From: Crotalaria pallida
Taxonomy: Eukaryota > Streptophyta > Magnoliopsida > Fabales > Fabaceae
DNA: 64,000 bases
Assembly (NCBI GenBank): GCA_037953625.1
Contig: CM075652.1
Location: forward strand, 12,544,501 to 12,608,500
Direction: 5' to 3'
This document shows, in pieces, positions 10,840 through 21,031 of this stretch; position 1 is the stretch's first letter; the number at the start of each line of letters is the position of its first letter. Under the pieces are notes generated by a model that saw nothing but the letters and a program-made list of their open reading frames with translations, ran no database searches and was not told the origin of the DNA. Both the position numbers and the translations under genes were made by a program.

Positions 10840-11109
10840 GTGACGCTATATTTTGGTCATTATTACTAAATTTATTGTGACAAATTATTACTTGGTCACT
10901 ACTATGAATAACAATTAGTGACGAATTATTACTTGGTCACAATTATGAATAACAATAGTGACGAAATGTTTGTGACGATATTATTTTGGCCATTGATAAT
11001 GCAGTTATAGTGACGAATTGTCACTAGGCCACTATTATGGATACTATATGTGACAAATTTAATATTCGTCACTAAATTTTTGTCACAAAAAGTGACTTTT
11101 CTTGTAGTG
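10840..11109. repeat. CACTA subterminal repeats (GTGACGAA... TTGGTCAC)
   Basis: Repeated segments of the form GTGACGAATTATTACTTGGT and close variants, in both orientations, up to the CACTACAAGAAAAG terminus. Similar, more diverged units extend leftwards to about 10370. Such repeats bind transposase accessory protein in known CACTA elements (family knowledge). Confidence 0.7.
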
Positions 11110-11122
11110 GTCACTGCTTGCG

Positions 11123-11410
11123 TCACTCTTCTATTATTGCTTCTTCATCTGGTTGCTTATCCTTTTCACACAACTGGCACATGTGATTTGGGACATCTGA
11201 TAGGAAATCGCAGATGAATCTTTTGGTTTGTTCAGGAAAATCAATATTTTCCACGCAGTAGAAATCTCTTATCCAATGATCCACATGGACATATTCTTTC
11301 TCAGGGATGGCCTCTCCAAATCTAGAAGTGATTATGGTGTCTTTGAGTTTAAAATTTACCTTAATCTTGGTATCTTTATAATTTTTTTCTAAAATAAGGT
11401 AAATAAACAA
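11123..11410 (-). pseudogene. Transactivator-like C-terminal fragment
   Basis: 95 residues, with a CQLCEKDKQPDEE stretch near the end. It lies downstream of the viroplasmin-domain frame in the position of the 3' part of the transactivator gene; stops and frame changes separate the two (11411-11791). Assignment rests mostly on position. Copy B is almost the same (53038-53325). Confidence 0.5.
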
Positions 11411-11791
11411 TAATTGTTGTGCTCTGAAATAATGTTCATCTTCTTATGTGAGTTCAAATTCTGGGTCTTCATCAGCTGGTGGAGATCTTCCATTTGAAAA
11501 TCCCAGTTGCATATAAGTTTTGGGTTTATGAATATTTGATCTTTATAATAATGGCAATAACAGCTGAGGACTTTTATGAAAGTATTTTTATTTTGAGCTC
11601 TTCTGTCTTTCCAGAGCTTAATAGCTATCTTAATGTTTTCAGGGAAACATTCTAATTCTCGCTAATCTCCAAATAAATTATTCTACTAATCCATATTGAA
11701 CTGCATGCCACAGTTTTAATGGATTGTATCCTGGTAGAGTAACCATTTTTGGTCATGTTTTTGTTCTCCAGATTGTGTACCATGGTTGGCC

Positions 11792-12289
11792 TTAATATTT
11801 TTGTTTTTTCCAACCAAATGTTTCTTGGAATAATTCTTGGTAGTTTTTGGGGTTGGGTTTTCTCTCTTCCATTAATTCATTTTTTGTCATAGGTACTCTA
11901 ATCTTAATTAACTGGTCTCTGGTGAGTTTGGTTTCTTTCATCATTTTAGTTTGAGGTCTTAAGGAAATAGGTTCCTTATACTTTTCTAACTCTTCTTGTG
12001 CTTCTTCAAATGAGTTGCATCTCTTATATTTTATGTTGAGAGAAAGTTTTTCCTCATCAATATTTTCATGGATCCCTTTTTTGTCTCCATCATAAATCAC
12101 ATAGACATATGTCTTCTGAGATTGAGCAGTGGTCTGCTTTAATTCTTCAGGAATTTGTTTTTCTTCTCCTTTCTTCATTCGTACAAGCTCTATTCTTTGT
12201 CTGAGAATCTGTATCTCCATTTGTAATTTCTTTAATTCCATCTCTTTTTCAGCAATCTGTATTTCCATGGTCTTAATCTCCATCTCCAA
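11792..12289 (-). pseudogene. Transactivator/viroplasmin-like fragment
   Basis: 165 residues. The first ~50 form a Glu/Lys/Met-rich coiled coil. Residues about 60-105 resemble the viroplasmin / RNase HI N-terminal domain (VYVIYDGDKKGI, then KYKRCNSFEEAQEELEKY). In caulimoviruses the protein organises inclusion bodies and allows re-initiation of translation. The product ends GWKKQKY at a stop, and later segments are in other frames. The position downstream of RNase H supports the call. Confidence 0.7.
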
Positions 12290-12456
12290 TTCTCTGCAAA
12301 ATAACTGATATAATTTTGGTGAGGTCTGGTTAGCCTTTATGATTAATTGACAGCCAGTTCTCTTGTTAGGGAGTCTGCTGTATAATTTTTATCTCCTTTG
12401 ATCAGCTCTATTTCAAACTGATACCAATCAAGGAACTGTTGCTATCTTAATAATCT

Positions 12457-13106
12457 TCCCATCTTAAAATATCCTCTTATATTAATATCCCTGAAGGATT
12501 TAACATAGCTTGAATCTGTTCTTGCAATAAACATGTTAGTTAATAAATAGATTCTAAATTTCTTATTAGTATTTATCAAAGCCAATACTTCTTTTCGGTA
12601 ATATGATAATTGATTTCATGCTTTTTAAAGCTTCCAGAAGTATAATGGCATATCAATTCACCTTTTCCATTATTGGCCTTTAAGACTCCTCCCCAATGAT
12701 AATCAGAAGCATCTGTTTCTATTATCATCCTATCTTTATCAGAAGGATAATATAATGATGGTAAATTAACACATTTTTTCTTTATCGTATCAACATATTT
12801 TGTATCAGAATCTGACCAATTCCATGAAACATCATTTTTTAACTTTGCTTGCAATGGCTTCCTTATTTCAGCCAATTTTGGAATGTACCCTTCAGCATAT
12901 GTTAAAATTCCTAATAATCTTTGTAACTGCTTTTTATCAGTGATTTTTGAAGGAAAATTTCTAATTTTTATAGAAATGTGATCTTGGACTTTAATTTTTC
13001 CTTCTTCAATTTCTAATCCTAAGAATTTTATACTATTTTTACCAATTATTGCTTTTTTCTTGGAAAGGACTGTTCCTCTTTCTTTACATCTTTCTATAAC
13101 CATCAA
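12457..13106 (-). pseudogene. Pararetrovirus RT connection - RNase H fragment, frameshifted in copy A
   Basis: The open frame 12576-13106 has the RT thumb region (FLGLEIEEGKI, QLQRLLGILTY) and the RNase H TDASDYHWGGVL motif. It then leaves frame after HITEK because of a 1-nt deletion relative to copy B near 12596. The catalytic YVDD box lies just upstream in minus-strand sense (about 13147-13170), followed by an in-frame stop. Copy B (54357-55022) stays open 45 codons longer, so the copy A deletion arose after the duplication. Confidence 0.82.
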
Positions 13107-13355
13107 AGTTCTATCATATCATTTTTCTAATGTTTTTGCAAAGATGATTATATCATCTACATAAACACTACATATATTTTTTAAATCTTTTAGATTCCCA
13201 TCCATGAACCTTTGAAATATTCCAGGGGATTGTTTCATGCCCATTTGTAGGACACTCCATTCATATTGTCCTTGTGGACATGAGAAAGCAGTTAATGGTT
13301 TACTTTCATCATCTATTCTTAACTGGGAAAATCCACTTTTACAATCAAGGGTATA

Positions 13356-14069
13356 CTAATATTTCATTCCTCTAATTTTTTCAATAAGCTCATCTTTTCT
13401 GGGTAAATAATAAGCATCTCCTTCAGTTGCTTTATTCATCATCTTGTAATTTACCATCCTTCTTTTTCTCCTCTTCTTTTCAGATTCACCATCTATAAAA
13501 AATGTTGGACTACTGTGATTTGATGTTGATTTTCTTATTAATCCTTGGCTTAAATGTTCTTTTATAGGTTCTGCAAATTCTTGTCTATCCCTTTGAGTGT
13601 AAATCATTGGTTTTGCCTTTATTTCTACTAAGGGGTCTTTTAGTCTTATTTTTATTAATTCTCTATTCTTGTTGTTGATTTTCTCATTTAATGGATTTTC
13701 ACTACATGTTTCTTCTAAGGCTTTTAGTAATTTTTGAGGTATTTCTTCTGTTTTTTTTTTATTAAGACTTTTTCTATTATTGCAAAAAAATTTGTTTTTA
13801 TTTCCTCTATCTCCCCACACTTTTGTGCGAACTCTGATGTGACTGTACATCTTTTTATTATAAGGTATTTTTATTTGCTCTCTTACTTGCCTTATTTTTT
13901 GAATTTTTGGACATGTTAATTTTATCCATTTATTTTCTTGTATAAAGGGTTTATAAAGCTTTAAGAAATTATTTCCTATTACTATATCCCTTCCACTATC
14001 TTGTTGGTAAATGGATCGTACAGGAAATGTTTTCCCGTTTATAATCATTTTTCGTCCAGAAGACTGCAT
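13356..14069 (-). pseudogene. Pararetrovirus protease tail - RT N-terminal fragment
   Basis: 237 residues: the end of the aspartic protease domain, a Lys/Asn-rich linker, then RT fingers (the PMIYTQRDRQEFAEPIKEHL region, SNHSSPTFFI, RMVNYKMMN, YYLPRKDELIEKI). Upstream, at about 14176-14192, a protease-like YVDIGA sequence has Ile where Thr or Ser is usual. Copy B is frameshifted inside the linker poly-T run, so this stretch is better kept in copy A. Confidence 0.8.
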
Positions 14070-14444
14070 GATTAATATATTTTTCAGATTTGTCTGCTAA
14101 GACTATCTTTAATGGTTTTTCTAATCTAATCCAAAGTTTATTGAGGATTAAATCTTTACTGGCTAAGCATATTGTTGCTCCAATATCTACATATGCACAT
14201 GTTTGTTTTGATTCATAATTTCCAATTTGGATAGAAACCTTTATGAATGTATGTACAAACTTGATTCATCACTAGTTTCATAGGATGATTCTGATAAATA
14301 TTAATAAATTTGCTCTTCTGAACTTATGTCCCAATCTAATAGTGGTTCTAAATCATTTTCTTCTGCTATTGTAAGGATTTTAACATTTTCTGGTTTATCT
14401 TTCTTTTGAGGGCATTTATTAGTATAATGACCTTCTTCATTACA
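14070..14444 (-). pseudogene. Capsid CCHC finger and protease start
   Basis: On the minus strand, CNEEGHYTNKC near 14412-14444 gives the last three ligands of a CX2CX4HX4C knuckle; the first Cys is removed by the LTR insertion at 14445. An acidic stretch and broken protease sequence follow. Zinc knuckle at the capsid C-terminus followed by protease is the normal pararetrovirus arrangement. Confidence 0.65.
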
Positions 14445-14733
14445 TGTAACATCCCAAATTTAATTCCAAGTATACTCTATGTTGGGATGGTCTTAGGGTA
14501 GAAGAAATGGAGATATGAGTTAGAATTTAGCCAAAAATACATGTAGAATTAGGTTTAAAACATAGAACCTTAGGAAATTCAAAATAAAAGATTGGCAACT
14601 CTAAACACAAATTCCACCGTTGGATGTGAAGATTGGTATGTAGGGAAGCTTTCTTTAAAATTTGAGGAAGATCCAACGGGTAACGAAGAAGTTATGGCCT
14701 TTCAAAGTCTGGGTACTGCAAAACTATGCAGCT

Positions 14734-14815
14734 TAATCGATTAAGCTGCAGCTTAATCGATTAAGTATTAAGTCCAGAAGGTGGGAAAAAGCCTAATCGA
14801 TTAATAATCGATTAA
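14734..14815. repeat. AATCGATTA palindromes in the gypsy-type LTR
   Basis: Four exact cores start at 14735, 14755, 14795 and 14806, i.e. spacings 20, 40 and 11 bp. The first two are embedded in a larger GCAGCTTAATCGATTAAGCT palindrome. The dyad and the 20-bp spacing match those in the unrelated copia LTRs. In copy B one core has mutated (AATCTATTA) and a short segment is lost. Confidence 0.85.
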
Positions 14816-16087
14816 AGGCTGCTGATGGAGAAAAAAATAAAAGTACAACACACGCTCTTTCTTCCCCAAATTCGTGTCTCTCTTCCTCTCTCCCCTAGGG
14901 TTCCATTCTCCATCATCAAATCCACCAAGAGCAAGTGGGATTTCTTCATTCCATCAACAAATCTCTTCCTTCTTCACTTCAAGTAAGTGTTTAATGTCAT
15001 GGATTTCCTCTTTTTTCTCTCTAAATTCGTTTTCCCTTTCTCTCTCTTGTCTTCCATGGTGGTTTTCAACTCTAGGCCATGGAAGCTTCACATTTTCTTG
15101 AGTCTTGGCAAGAGGCTATGGCATAAATGCTAACTCTTCTTGTTATGGCTATTATGTTAGGTTCCTCCCTTTTCCTTTGGATTCTAACTCAATTGGTGGC
15201 AAGGCTTTCAAGCTTGGAGCACGCAAAATCACCTTATCTCCAAGTGTTTGAGGTAAGGGGTGGATATTGTGGGCATTGCCTTGTTCTAGGGAGTAGGTTC
15301 TAGTTAGTATATAATACTTGTTAGGGTTATGTGTTAGGGGAGAAAATTAGACTATAAAACCCTAGGTTATTGAATATGAAATTCTAACTAAATAAATATG
15401 TATGAAATTGAATGTAAAGACTAGGAAAAAGGAAACCCAATGATATGAGAATGAATTATTTAATAAATGAAATTCAGATAATGATTATAATGAAGTATAA
15501 GAGGATTTGGGTAACATGATAGTGAAGTGGCCGTAAATGATTTCTATGATTATTGATTTTAATTGTCAAGTTTTGTATAAAATGATAATTGATTGATGTT
15601 GCAAGTATATGTAGGTATTATGGAGTAAATTGATATAGGAAGAAAACGGAAGGGAAACGATTATATGTGATGAATGTGCATATTTGTATCTAATTTCTAA
15701 ATGAGTAAAAATGTTAAGTATTATCAATTGTGAACAAAGGTCATGGCTTATGAATTGAACTTGTGAATATAGGAAACGGAAGTAAAATGATTATGTGTAA
15801 ACAAAAGTAAAAGATGATATATGTAAAATTAAAATGAAGGGCAAATCTAAATGTTGGGCTATAAAAGAGGATACTACTTGGTATGATTGTGATAGTTAAA
15901 AAAAGAAAGGAATAAGGGAATTACATGAATGATTATGTGTTAATTGTGGTTGGTTGTGATTAAATGTGTCATGCTTGATTGAACAAGAATGTGGTAAATA
16001 TGTTGGCCTCTGTATTGAGGTGACGACCCTTATATTGTAATGAATTGTTGATAATGAAAATGATGTTTTAGTATAACCTATGTGGTG

Positions 16088-16393
16088 GTATGAGGTACCT
16101 TCCGATGTGGAGGTGAAGTACCACCAGGCCAAATTGTATGAGGTACCTTCCGGTGTGGAGGTGAAGTACAATGGTATGAGGTACCTTCCGGTGTGGAGGT
16201 GAAATACCCATAGGCCACATGTATGAGGTACCTTCCGTTGTGGAGGTGAAGTACAATGGTACGAGGTACCTTCCGTTGTGGAGGTGAAGTACCCCCAGGC
16301 TAACTTGTATGAGGTACCTTTCAGTGTGGAGGTGAAGTACCCATAGGCCAAGTGTATGAGGTACCTTCCTACGTGGAGGTAAAGTACGATAGT
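16088..16393. repeat. LTR tandem repeat block 1 (GTATGAGGTACCTTCC units)
   Basis: Seven units beginning GTATGAGGTACCTTCC and containing GTGGAGGTGAAGTAC, alternating mostly between about 38 and 47 bp depending on a short tail (ccaggcc/cataggcc). Same count in copy B (57994-58299). Confidence 0.9.
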
Positions 16394-16658
16394 GTGTTGA
16401 CCTCTGACCTGAGGGACACGAAATGAAATAAAGTGAATATGGTGTTGACCTCTGACCTGAGGGACACGAAATGAATTAAAATGAATGAGTGTTGACCTCT
16501 GACCTGACGGACACAGAATGAAATAAAGTGATTTGGGTGTTGACCTCTGACCTGAGGGACACCGGATGGAATAGAGTATTGGTGTGTTGACCTCTGACCT
16601 GAGAGACACACCGTGAATTAAGAAATTGGAGTGTTGACCTCTGACCTGAGGGACACAT
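16394..16658. repeat. LTR tandem repeat block 2 (GTTGACCTCTGACC units)
   Basis: Six units of about 47-50 bp, each beginning GTGTTGACCTCTGACCTGAG with GGACAC following and a variable AT-rich tail. Diverged relatives (GGCCTCTG...TTGAGGTGA) lie at about 16010 and at 16682-16750. Open reading frames over this block are by-products of the repeat. Confidence 0.9.
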
Positions 16659-17494
16659 AATTTAAATAAGGAAAATTATGAGGGCCTCTGTTGTTTGAGG
16701 TGATAAATGTGTTGAATGAAATTGTACATTGGCCTCTGATTTGAGGTGATGTACCGAAATAAAGTAAGTATGTGAACAGAATAAAAAGTAAATGAAAATG
16801 GATGTTGAAATGAATAATGAAATGGATGTTGAAATGAATAATGAAAATGGAGATTTGGAATGAATAATGAATATGGAAATAATGAAATGAGTATGGTGTG
16901 CAATATGTGAATATATGCTTATTTGCTAATTGTGTTTGACCTAGCGGGTCGTTATGTCTAGTTAGAAACTGTTTACTATTTCATGTGCAATGCTCACTCC
17001 CTTACATTTTTCAGGTACGGAGATTGAGCTGGCACAGCCCCCGACCGAGCAGGAGTACTTTCCCTTACAGGGAAAGTAGGGTTATTATGGGATTTAGAAT
17101 ATAATATGGACCTAAGCCTCTTATATTATTTTGATGTAAATTTAATATGCATATTTCGAATGAGGCTTAGGATGTTTTGTTTTGACAAAGTTATATGTTT
17201 TGGATTGACACTCCAACTTAGTAGTTTCCGCTATTACTCTGATTAATTATGCACTCTGATATTTTTGGAGCCCATTGGGCCTGGATATGATTTAGAAATA
17301 TTATCTGAAGCCCTGCTGGCTATTGGTTGTTTAATTAAAATTGTTTACCACAGGTTGAATTTTGGATTAGTCCGAAAAACAGACAAAACTCCGTCCGTTT
17401 GACGGTTGATTTTAATGAAATAAAAATTGAATTTTTAAGTCCGTATTTTTAATATAAGGGGTTTAAGGGTAATTAATTATAGGGTGTTACATTA

Positions 17495-17506
17495 TGGTAT
17501 CAGAGC
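17495..17506 (+). promoter_or_regulatory. Primer-binding site, initiator-Met tRNA
   Basis: TGGTATCAGAGC lies three bases after the LTR end; it is complementary to the 3' end of plant initiator methionine tRNA, the usual minus-strand primer. Confidence 0.9.
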
Positions 17507-17694
17507 AGTTTCCCTCGACCTTTGGAGTGTGGATTCACATCTCCAATGGTTACTCACCAAGAGAGTAACCAGGAAATAGTGTCAAGTTCTATAGTAGTTA
17601 CTTAGGTTTATAGTTATAAAACCCTATATAGATATGTACTAAATTATGTATATGTCCGCATCAACAGAATCCTTTGTTGCCACACTGTAGCAAC

Positions 17695-18591
17695 ATGAAA
17701 AATCAGCTTCTCCATTCTCCTGCTAGCAGCTCGGCTACTGATCGTAAGATCAATTCCCCAGCTGATTCTTTGAAACCCAAGCCGTATGACATATGTTTTC
17801 AAGAAGGGCAAACTTCTGCAATGGGTAAGCTTAGATCGACTATTGAAGACAAGGAGCAACACGTGGGGGTACAAGTTGATGAGAAGAAGAGTATAGTTTT
17901 GAGACCGGGAATGGTTCTCCTGAAGCAACACTTGGCTCATGAAGAACAGGTGGGCGTAGTAAAGAACTGTCGGGAGATGGGCTTAGGCCCTGGAGGTTTT
18001 TATCAACCAGGCTTTACAAGTGGAGCCAGACTCCGACTGAAAATGATGTGCCTCGGCTTAGACTGGAATCCTCAAACCCGAGTATATGGACCCAAAAGAA
18101 TAATTGATGGAAGCGAACCACCCAATATTCCTGATCATTTCATTCAGCTGGTTATGGGAGCGATGCAAGAAGCACAATCTTTGATTGAGAAGGAATGCGG
18201 TGTAAGTGAAGTGGAGGACATACTCCCTTCCATGTCCCCTGATGTCTGCATTGTCAATTTCTATGAAGAAAATGGAAAGCTTGGTCTTCATTAGGACCGT
18301 GACGAAAGTGTTGGAAGCCTGCAAAGACGGATACCGGTAGTATCATTCTGCATTGGTGACTCAGCTGAGTTTCTCTATGGAGACCAGAGAGATCCAAGGA
18401 GAGCAGAAATAATTATCTTGGGATCGGGTGATGTATTAATATTCGGTGGCGAGTCTCGTCACATCTTTCATGGTGTGTCGGCAATCATACCAGACACAGC
18501 CCCAGAGGGATTACTCAATGACACAGGACTTCGTCCTGGACGTCTCAACCTTACCTTCCGACTATATCAGTTTCCTGGTCCACACCCTTGA
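17695..18591 (+). pseudogene. Captured AlkB-type Fe(II)/2-oxoglutarate dioxygenase cDNA
   Basis: Reads without introns from an ATG at 17695 to a TGA at 18589-18591, with one internal TAG at 18292-18294. The N-terminal third is polar. Then come LRPGMVLLKQHL, GLGPGGFYQPGF, KMMCLGLDWNPQTRVYG and DILPSMSPDVCIVNFY, and the jelly-roll core: GLH-stop-D (iron ligands His and Asp), VVSFCIGDSAEFLYGDQRD, GDVLIFGGESRHIFHGVS (second iron His) and RPGRLNLTFR (2OG-binding Arg). This matches plant AlkB homologues of the ALKBH1-like group, which demethylate nucleic acids. Only the residue inside HxD is lost, to a stop. Position after the LTR and primer site suggests capture by the retroelement. Confidence 0.85.
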
Positions 18592-20288
18592 GGTCTGCGG
18601 TACAGCTACTTAAGGAGATCATGGCCAAACCAACAAAAGGTACGAAACAATTCAAGAACTTAGATAAACATTTTAGGTACTTTCAATCTGCATCTCTATT
18701 AAGTTTCAGCGTAGAATATCCTAAATCAATTATCTTGGAATTTTAAATTCCTAATCCTGTATTTCTAGAAGTTGTGAAACCTAAGAAAGACTTATCTTCA
18801 ATCCAATCATGAGTACCATCTAAAGGAACACGTAGGAAAAACCTTACTTAGTTATAAGACCGTAACGAGAGACCTAACCAAACACCTGATGATAGTGTCG
18901 TCCTCTAATAGAGTGTAAGGTCAGGATTGGTCATCCTTTCTCTTGCATCTGTTAAAAGATAATGCTATCATTCAACAACGCAGTGATGTACAGTTGATAA
19001 ATGTGAGATTGGGACTGACCACCTCGGTCTTCGCGTTTATTAACATGCTATATTATTGCAATCATCTAGTTGAGATCCGAATAAACCATCTAGAAATTCT
19101 ATCTCTGTCGAAAGTCCTATTGAACTTTAATCCTATAGGATCTTTACTAAGACTCATAAACAGAAACTCGCAAACTAACCCCATTTAAGACACTCTTATT
19201 CTATATTTCCACCGAGAACATCCAACTAAATGATCGAACCACCTCTTTAACTTGTATGAGAACTTAGTCATATGCGTAAGTATGGAGAGCCATCATGTCA
19301 TAGAAAAATTCGAAACCACACCAATAAGACCGATTGGCAGACAACTTAATCCCATGAACCACCTCACCAATCAATTAAGAATCTAGCTAATCAATTCTTG
19401 GAATCAACCCAACTTCCTCCCTGCCCTCGACTTACTCAGGTATGTTGATACTAAGTGGGAGAGACTCGGTGACTCAATTCGGATCCTATCCGAGCGACAA
19501 TAACTAGTAATCATACCATAAGCCATAGGACTACTAAACAGATAGGCCCAAACGCTTCACGGAGAATCGAATAAGAGTGAAACTAGGGAAAAAACAAGAC
19601 CTTCCCAAAATAACACCGAATTGAGAAATAACAATTAGACCTTGACCGAGACCAATCAATCAGCCGCAGATCCCTAGAAAACGCATCCTTCGACGGCTCT
19701 CTGCTGAAAATGCACACTTTGGGGATAACCTCTATTGTCTTCTTGCTTGACATATACCCAGTACATCCTGGGTCGTCTTGCAAACACCATGAGATTCACT
19801 CTGGAGTGCTTCATGTTTCTTCTTTTCATCTTCACTCTCCTCAAGTTTCAAGCATCTCATATGTGTATGTGGGAATTCGCCAAGTCGTAGAAACCCGGCA
19901 TAGTTCTATGCCTACGGGTAGGTAGTCACCCACGTGCCCTCTTTTCAGCTTTGAATACCAGTCGGGAACTTGTGTACTCTATTCTAAGCAACGACTGAGC
20001 ATACCCCCCCTAGCATGGATATAATCAAGTATGTCAATGCCAAGTGGGGGAGGATTTCAATCCAAGGAATGGGAGATGGAACTTTAATAATAAGAAAACT
20101 GACGATCCTGTCGAGGTAGAGATGATACATTGTATTCGAGGATAAGCATTGAAATAGGCATGACCCTAACCACACCCGGAGCGGGGAATAAAGACCGAAG
20201 GGAAGTGAAAAACGTAGTCAGAAGCTTTACCAAGGGGATGGTTCTCCAATTACGGAACTCAACGGAATTTCGGGGGCGAAATTCCAAT
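18592..20288 (+). other. Non-coding internal region of the gypsy-type element
   Basis: About 1.7 kb without recognisable coding sequence. Two similar segments end in GTATGTYRATRCYAAGTGGGRGAG-like sequence (about 19441-19465 and 20030-20053), the second resembling an extra polypurine tract, so the 3' zone of the element may have been locally duplicated. Seen in copy A only, since copy B is interrupted at 60521. Confidence 0.5.
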
Positions 20289-20329
20289 AAGTGGGGGAGG
20301 ATTGTAACATCCCAAATTTATTCCCAGCC
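20289..20329 (+). repeat. Polypurine tract and stub of 3' LTR
   Basis: AAGTGGGGGAGGAT is followed at 20303 by TGTAACATCCCAAATTTA, identical over 18 bases to the 5' LTR start at 14445. Beyond that the sequence departs, so the 3' LTR is deleted, replaced, or belongs to another subfamily. Confidence 0.75.
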
Positions 20330-20991
20330 TTAGACATCTTAATCTTATCCTAGGGTTGAGTTTTGAAGCAAACCCTCTCTGGCTCCTCTCTATCTCTCAA
20401 AGCACCCTCTCTGCCTCCTCTCTCTATCTCTACTGTCAGCTGTCGTTCGCTCGCCGTGCTGCTCGCTCGTTGTCGTTGCCGTGCTGCTCGAACCCGTCGC
20501 CGTGCTGCTCGTACAGAGATAAAATACTTCTACTCTGTTACTTATTTTTCTAATGAGATTTGCTGCATCTTGGAAAGTTAGGATTTCATTTGCCGCATCT
20601 AATGAGATTTGTTGCATCTTTTAATTTTTCAGTTTTTTTCATAGTATCATCATACTGATTTCGTCAGCTTGTTCTTTTTTTCATAGTATCATACAGTTAT
20701 TTTTTCAGTTTATATTTTCGCAGTATAATACTGATTTGCTGCATCTTTAATTGACTGATTGATTAAGCTTGTTCTTTAAATATGGTAATGTTGTTAGTAA
20801 CTAGTAAGCTAACTCTATTTGGAAAATCTTTAATTTTTAAGTGTTTATTATTAATTTGAACTTAATATTTTCTTTTTTACATCAAAATAATTTTTAAGTG
20901 TTTATTATTAATTTTAACTTAATTTTTACCTTACTGATTTTATTTTTTCCATTTTTTAAAATTTAAAGATAATTATATTAATAAAATAAAT

Positions 20992-21031
<40 letters not shown>

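Larger units (their letters stand above)
9116..11109. mobile_element. CACTA-bounded segment, probably two different elements' ends, copy A
   Basis: The left end reads CACTACACCAGAAAAGC and is followed by GCGCTT-containing subterminal repeats. The right end, on the minus strand, reads CACTACAAGAAAAGTC and is followed by GTGACNAA-type subterminal repeats. Both are typical CACTA termini. The subterminal repeats differ completely, and the 3-bp flanks differ (AAC and GTC), so one simple element with a target duplication is unlikely. No transposase lies inside. Ends of two elements, or a chimera, are more likely. Confidence 0.65.
11110..14444 (-). pseudogene. Endogenous pararetrovirus (Caulimoviridae-like) relic, pol-transactivator part, copy A
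   Basis: Read on the minus strand the order is: capsid-type CCHC finger (about 14410-14444), protease, reverse transcriptase with YVDD, RNase H, then a transactivator/viroplasmin-like gene. This is the gene order of plant pararetroviruses. All frames carry stops or frameshifts, so it is a dead integrated copy. The left edge is cut by the CACTA end at 11109 and the right edge by the gypsy-type LTR at 14445. The capsid part reappears at 21113-23690, beyond that LTR element. Confidence 0.85.
14445..17491 (+). repeat. 5' LTR (3047 bp) of a Ty3/gypsy-type element, copy A
   Basis: Begins TGTAACATCCC and ends GGGTGTTACA (inverted ends TGTAACA/TGTTACA). It is followed two to four bases later by an initiator-Met primer site. 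It has AATCGATTA palindromes near its start, a C/T-rich gene-leader-like stretch (14850-15100), and two tandem-repeat blocks at 16088-16658. Termini and length fit Tekay/Del-like chromoviruses. It is inserted in the pararetrovirus relic. Confidence 0.88.
1..18614. repeat. Segmental duplication, copy A
   Basis: The sequence from the window start to 18614 recurs at 41866-60520 in the same orientation. By eye only scattered substitutions and a few indels separate the two. The match covers several unrelated element types, their junctions and the non-element DNA between them, so this is one large duplication and not repeated insertion of the same elements. The left end lies outside the window. The right end is only a minimum, because copy B is interrupted there by a later insertion. 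A tandem duplication with a period near 41.9 kb or an assembly (haplotype) duplication would both give this picture. Confidence 0.95.
17492..20302 (+). mobile_element. Internal region of the gypsy-type element, non-autonomous, with captured gene
   Basis: Between the primer site (17495) and the polypurine tract (about 20289-20302) there are only 2.8 kb. No gag, protease, RT, RNase H or integrase could be recognised. The first third is an AlkB-type dioxygenase cDNA; the rest is non-coding. The 3' end keeps a TTTCGGGGGCGAAATTCC sequence then AAGTGGGGGAGGAT, typical of the zone before the 3' LTR of Tekay/Del elements. This is a LARD-like element that must rely on proteins from others. Confidence 0.75.

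Noticed and set aside
15896..16658. A 237-codon minus-strand ORF and its neighbours over the gypsy LTR
   Set aside because: They are generated by tandem repeats lacking stops; the peptides are simple repeats and differ in frame between adjacent ORFs.
16088..16658. Regular repeats as a CRISPR array
   Set aside because: Plant LTR context; the spacers are themselves repeated and conserved between copies, and no cas genes are present.
20356..20617. Coding exon in the GTGCTGCTCG-rich stretch
   Set aside because: ORFs exist on both strands over a short tandem repeat; no conserved motif.
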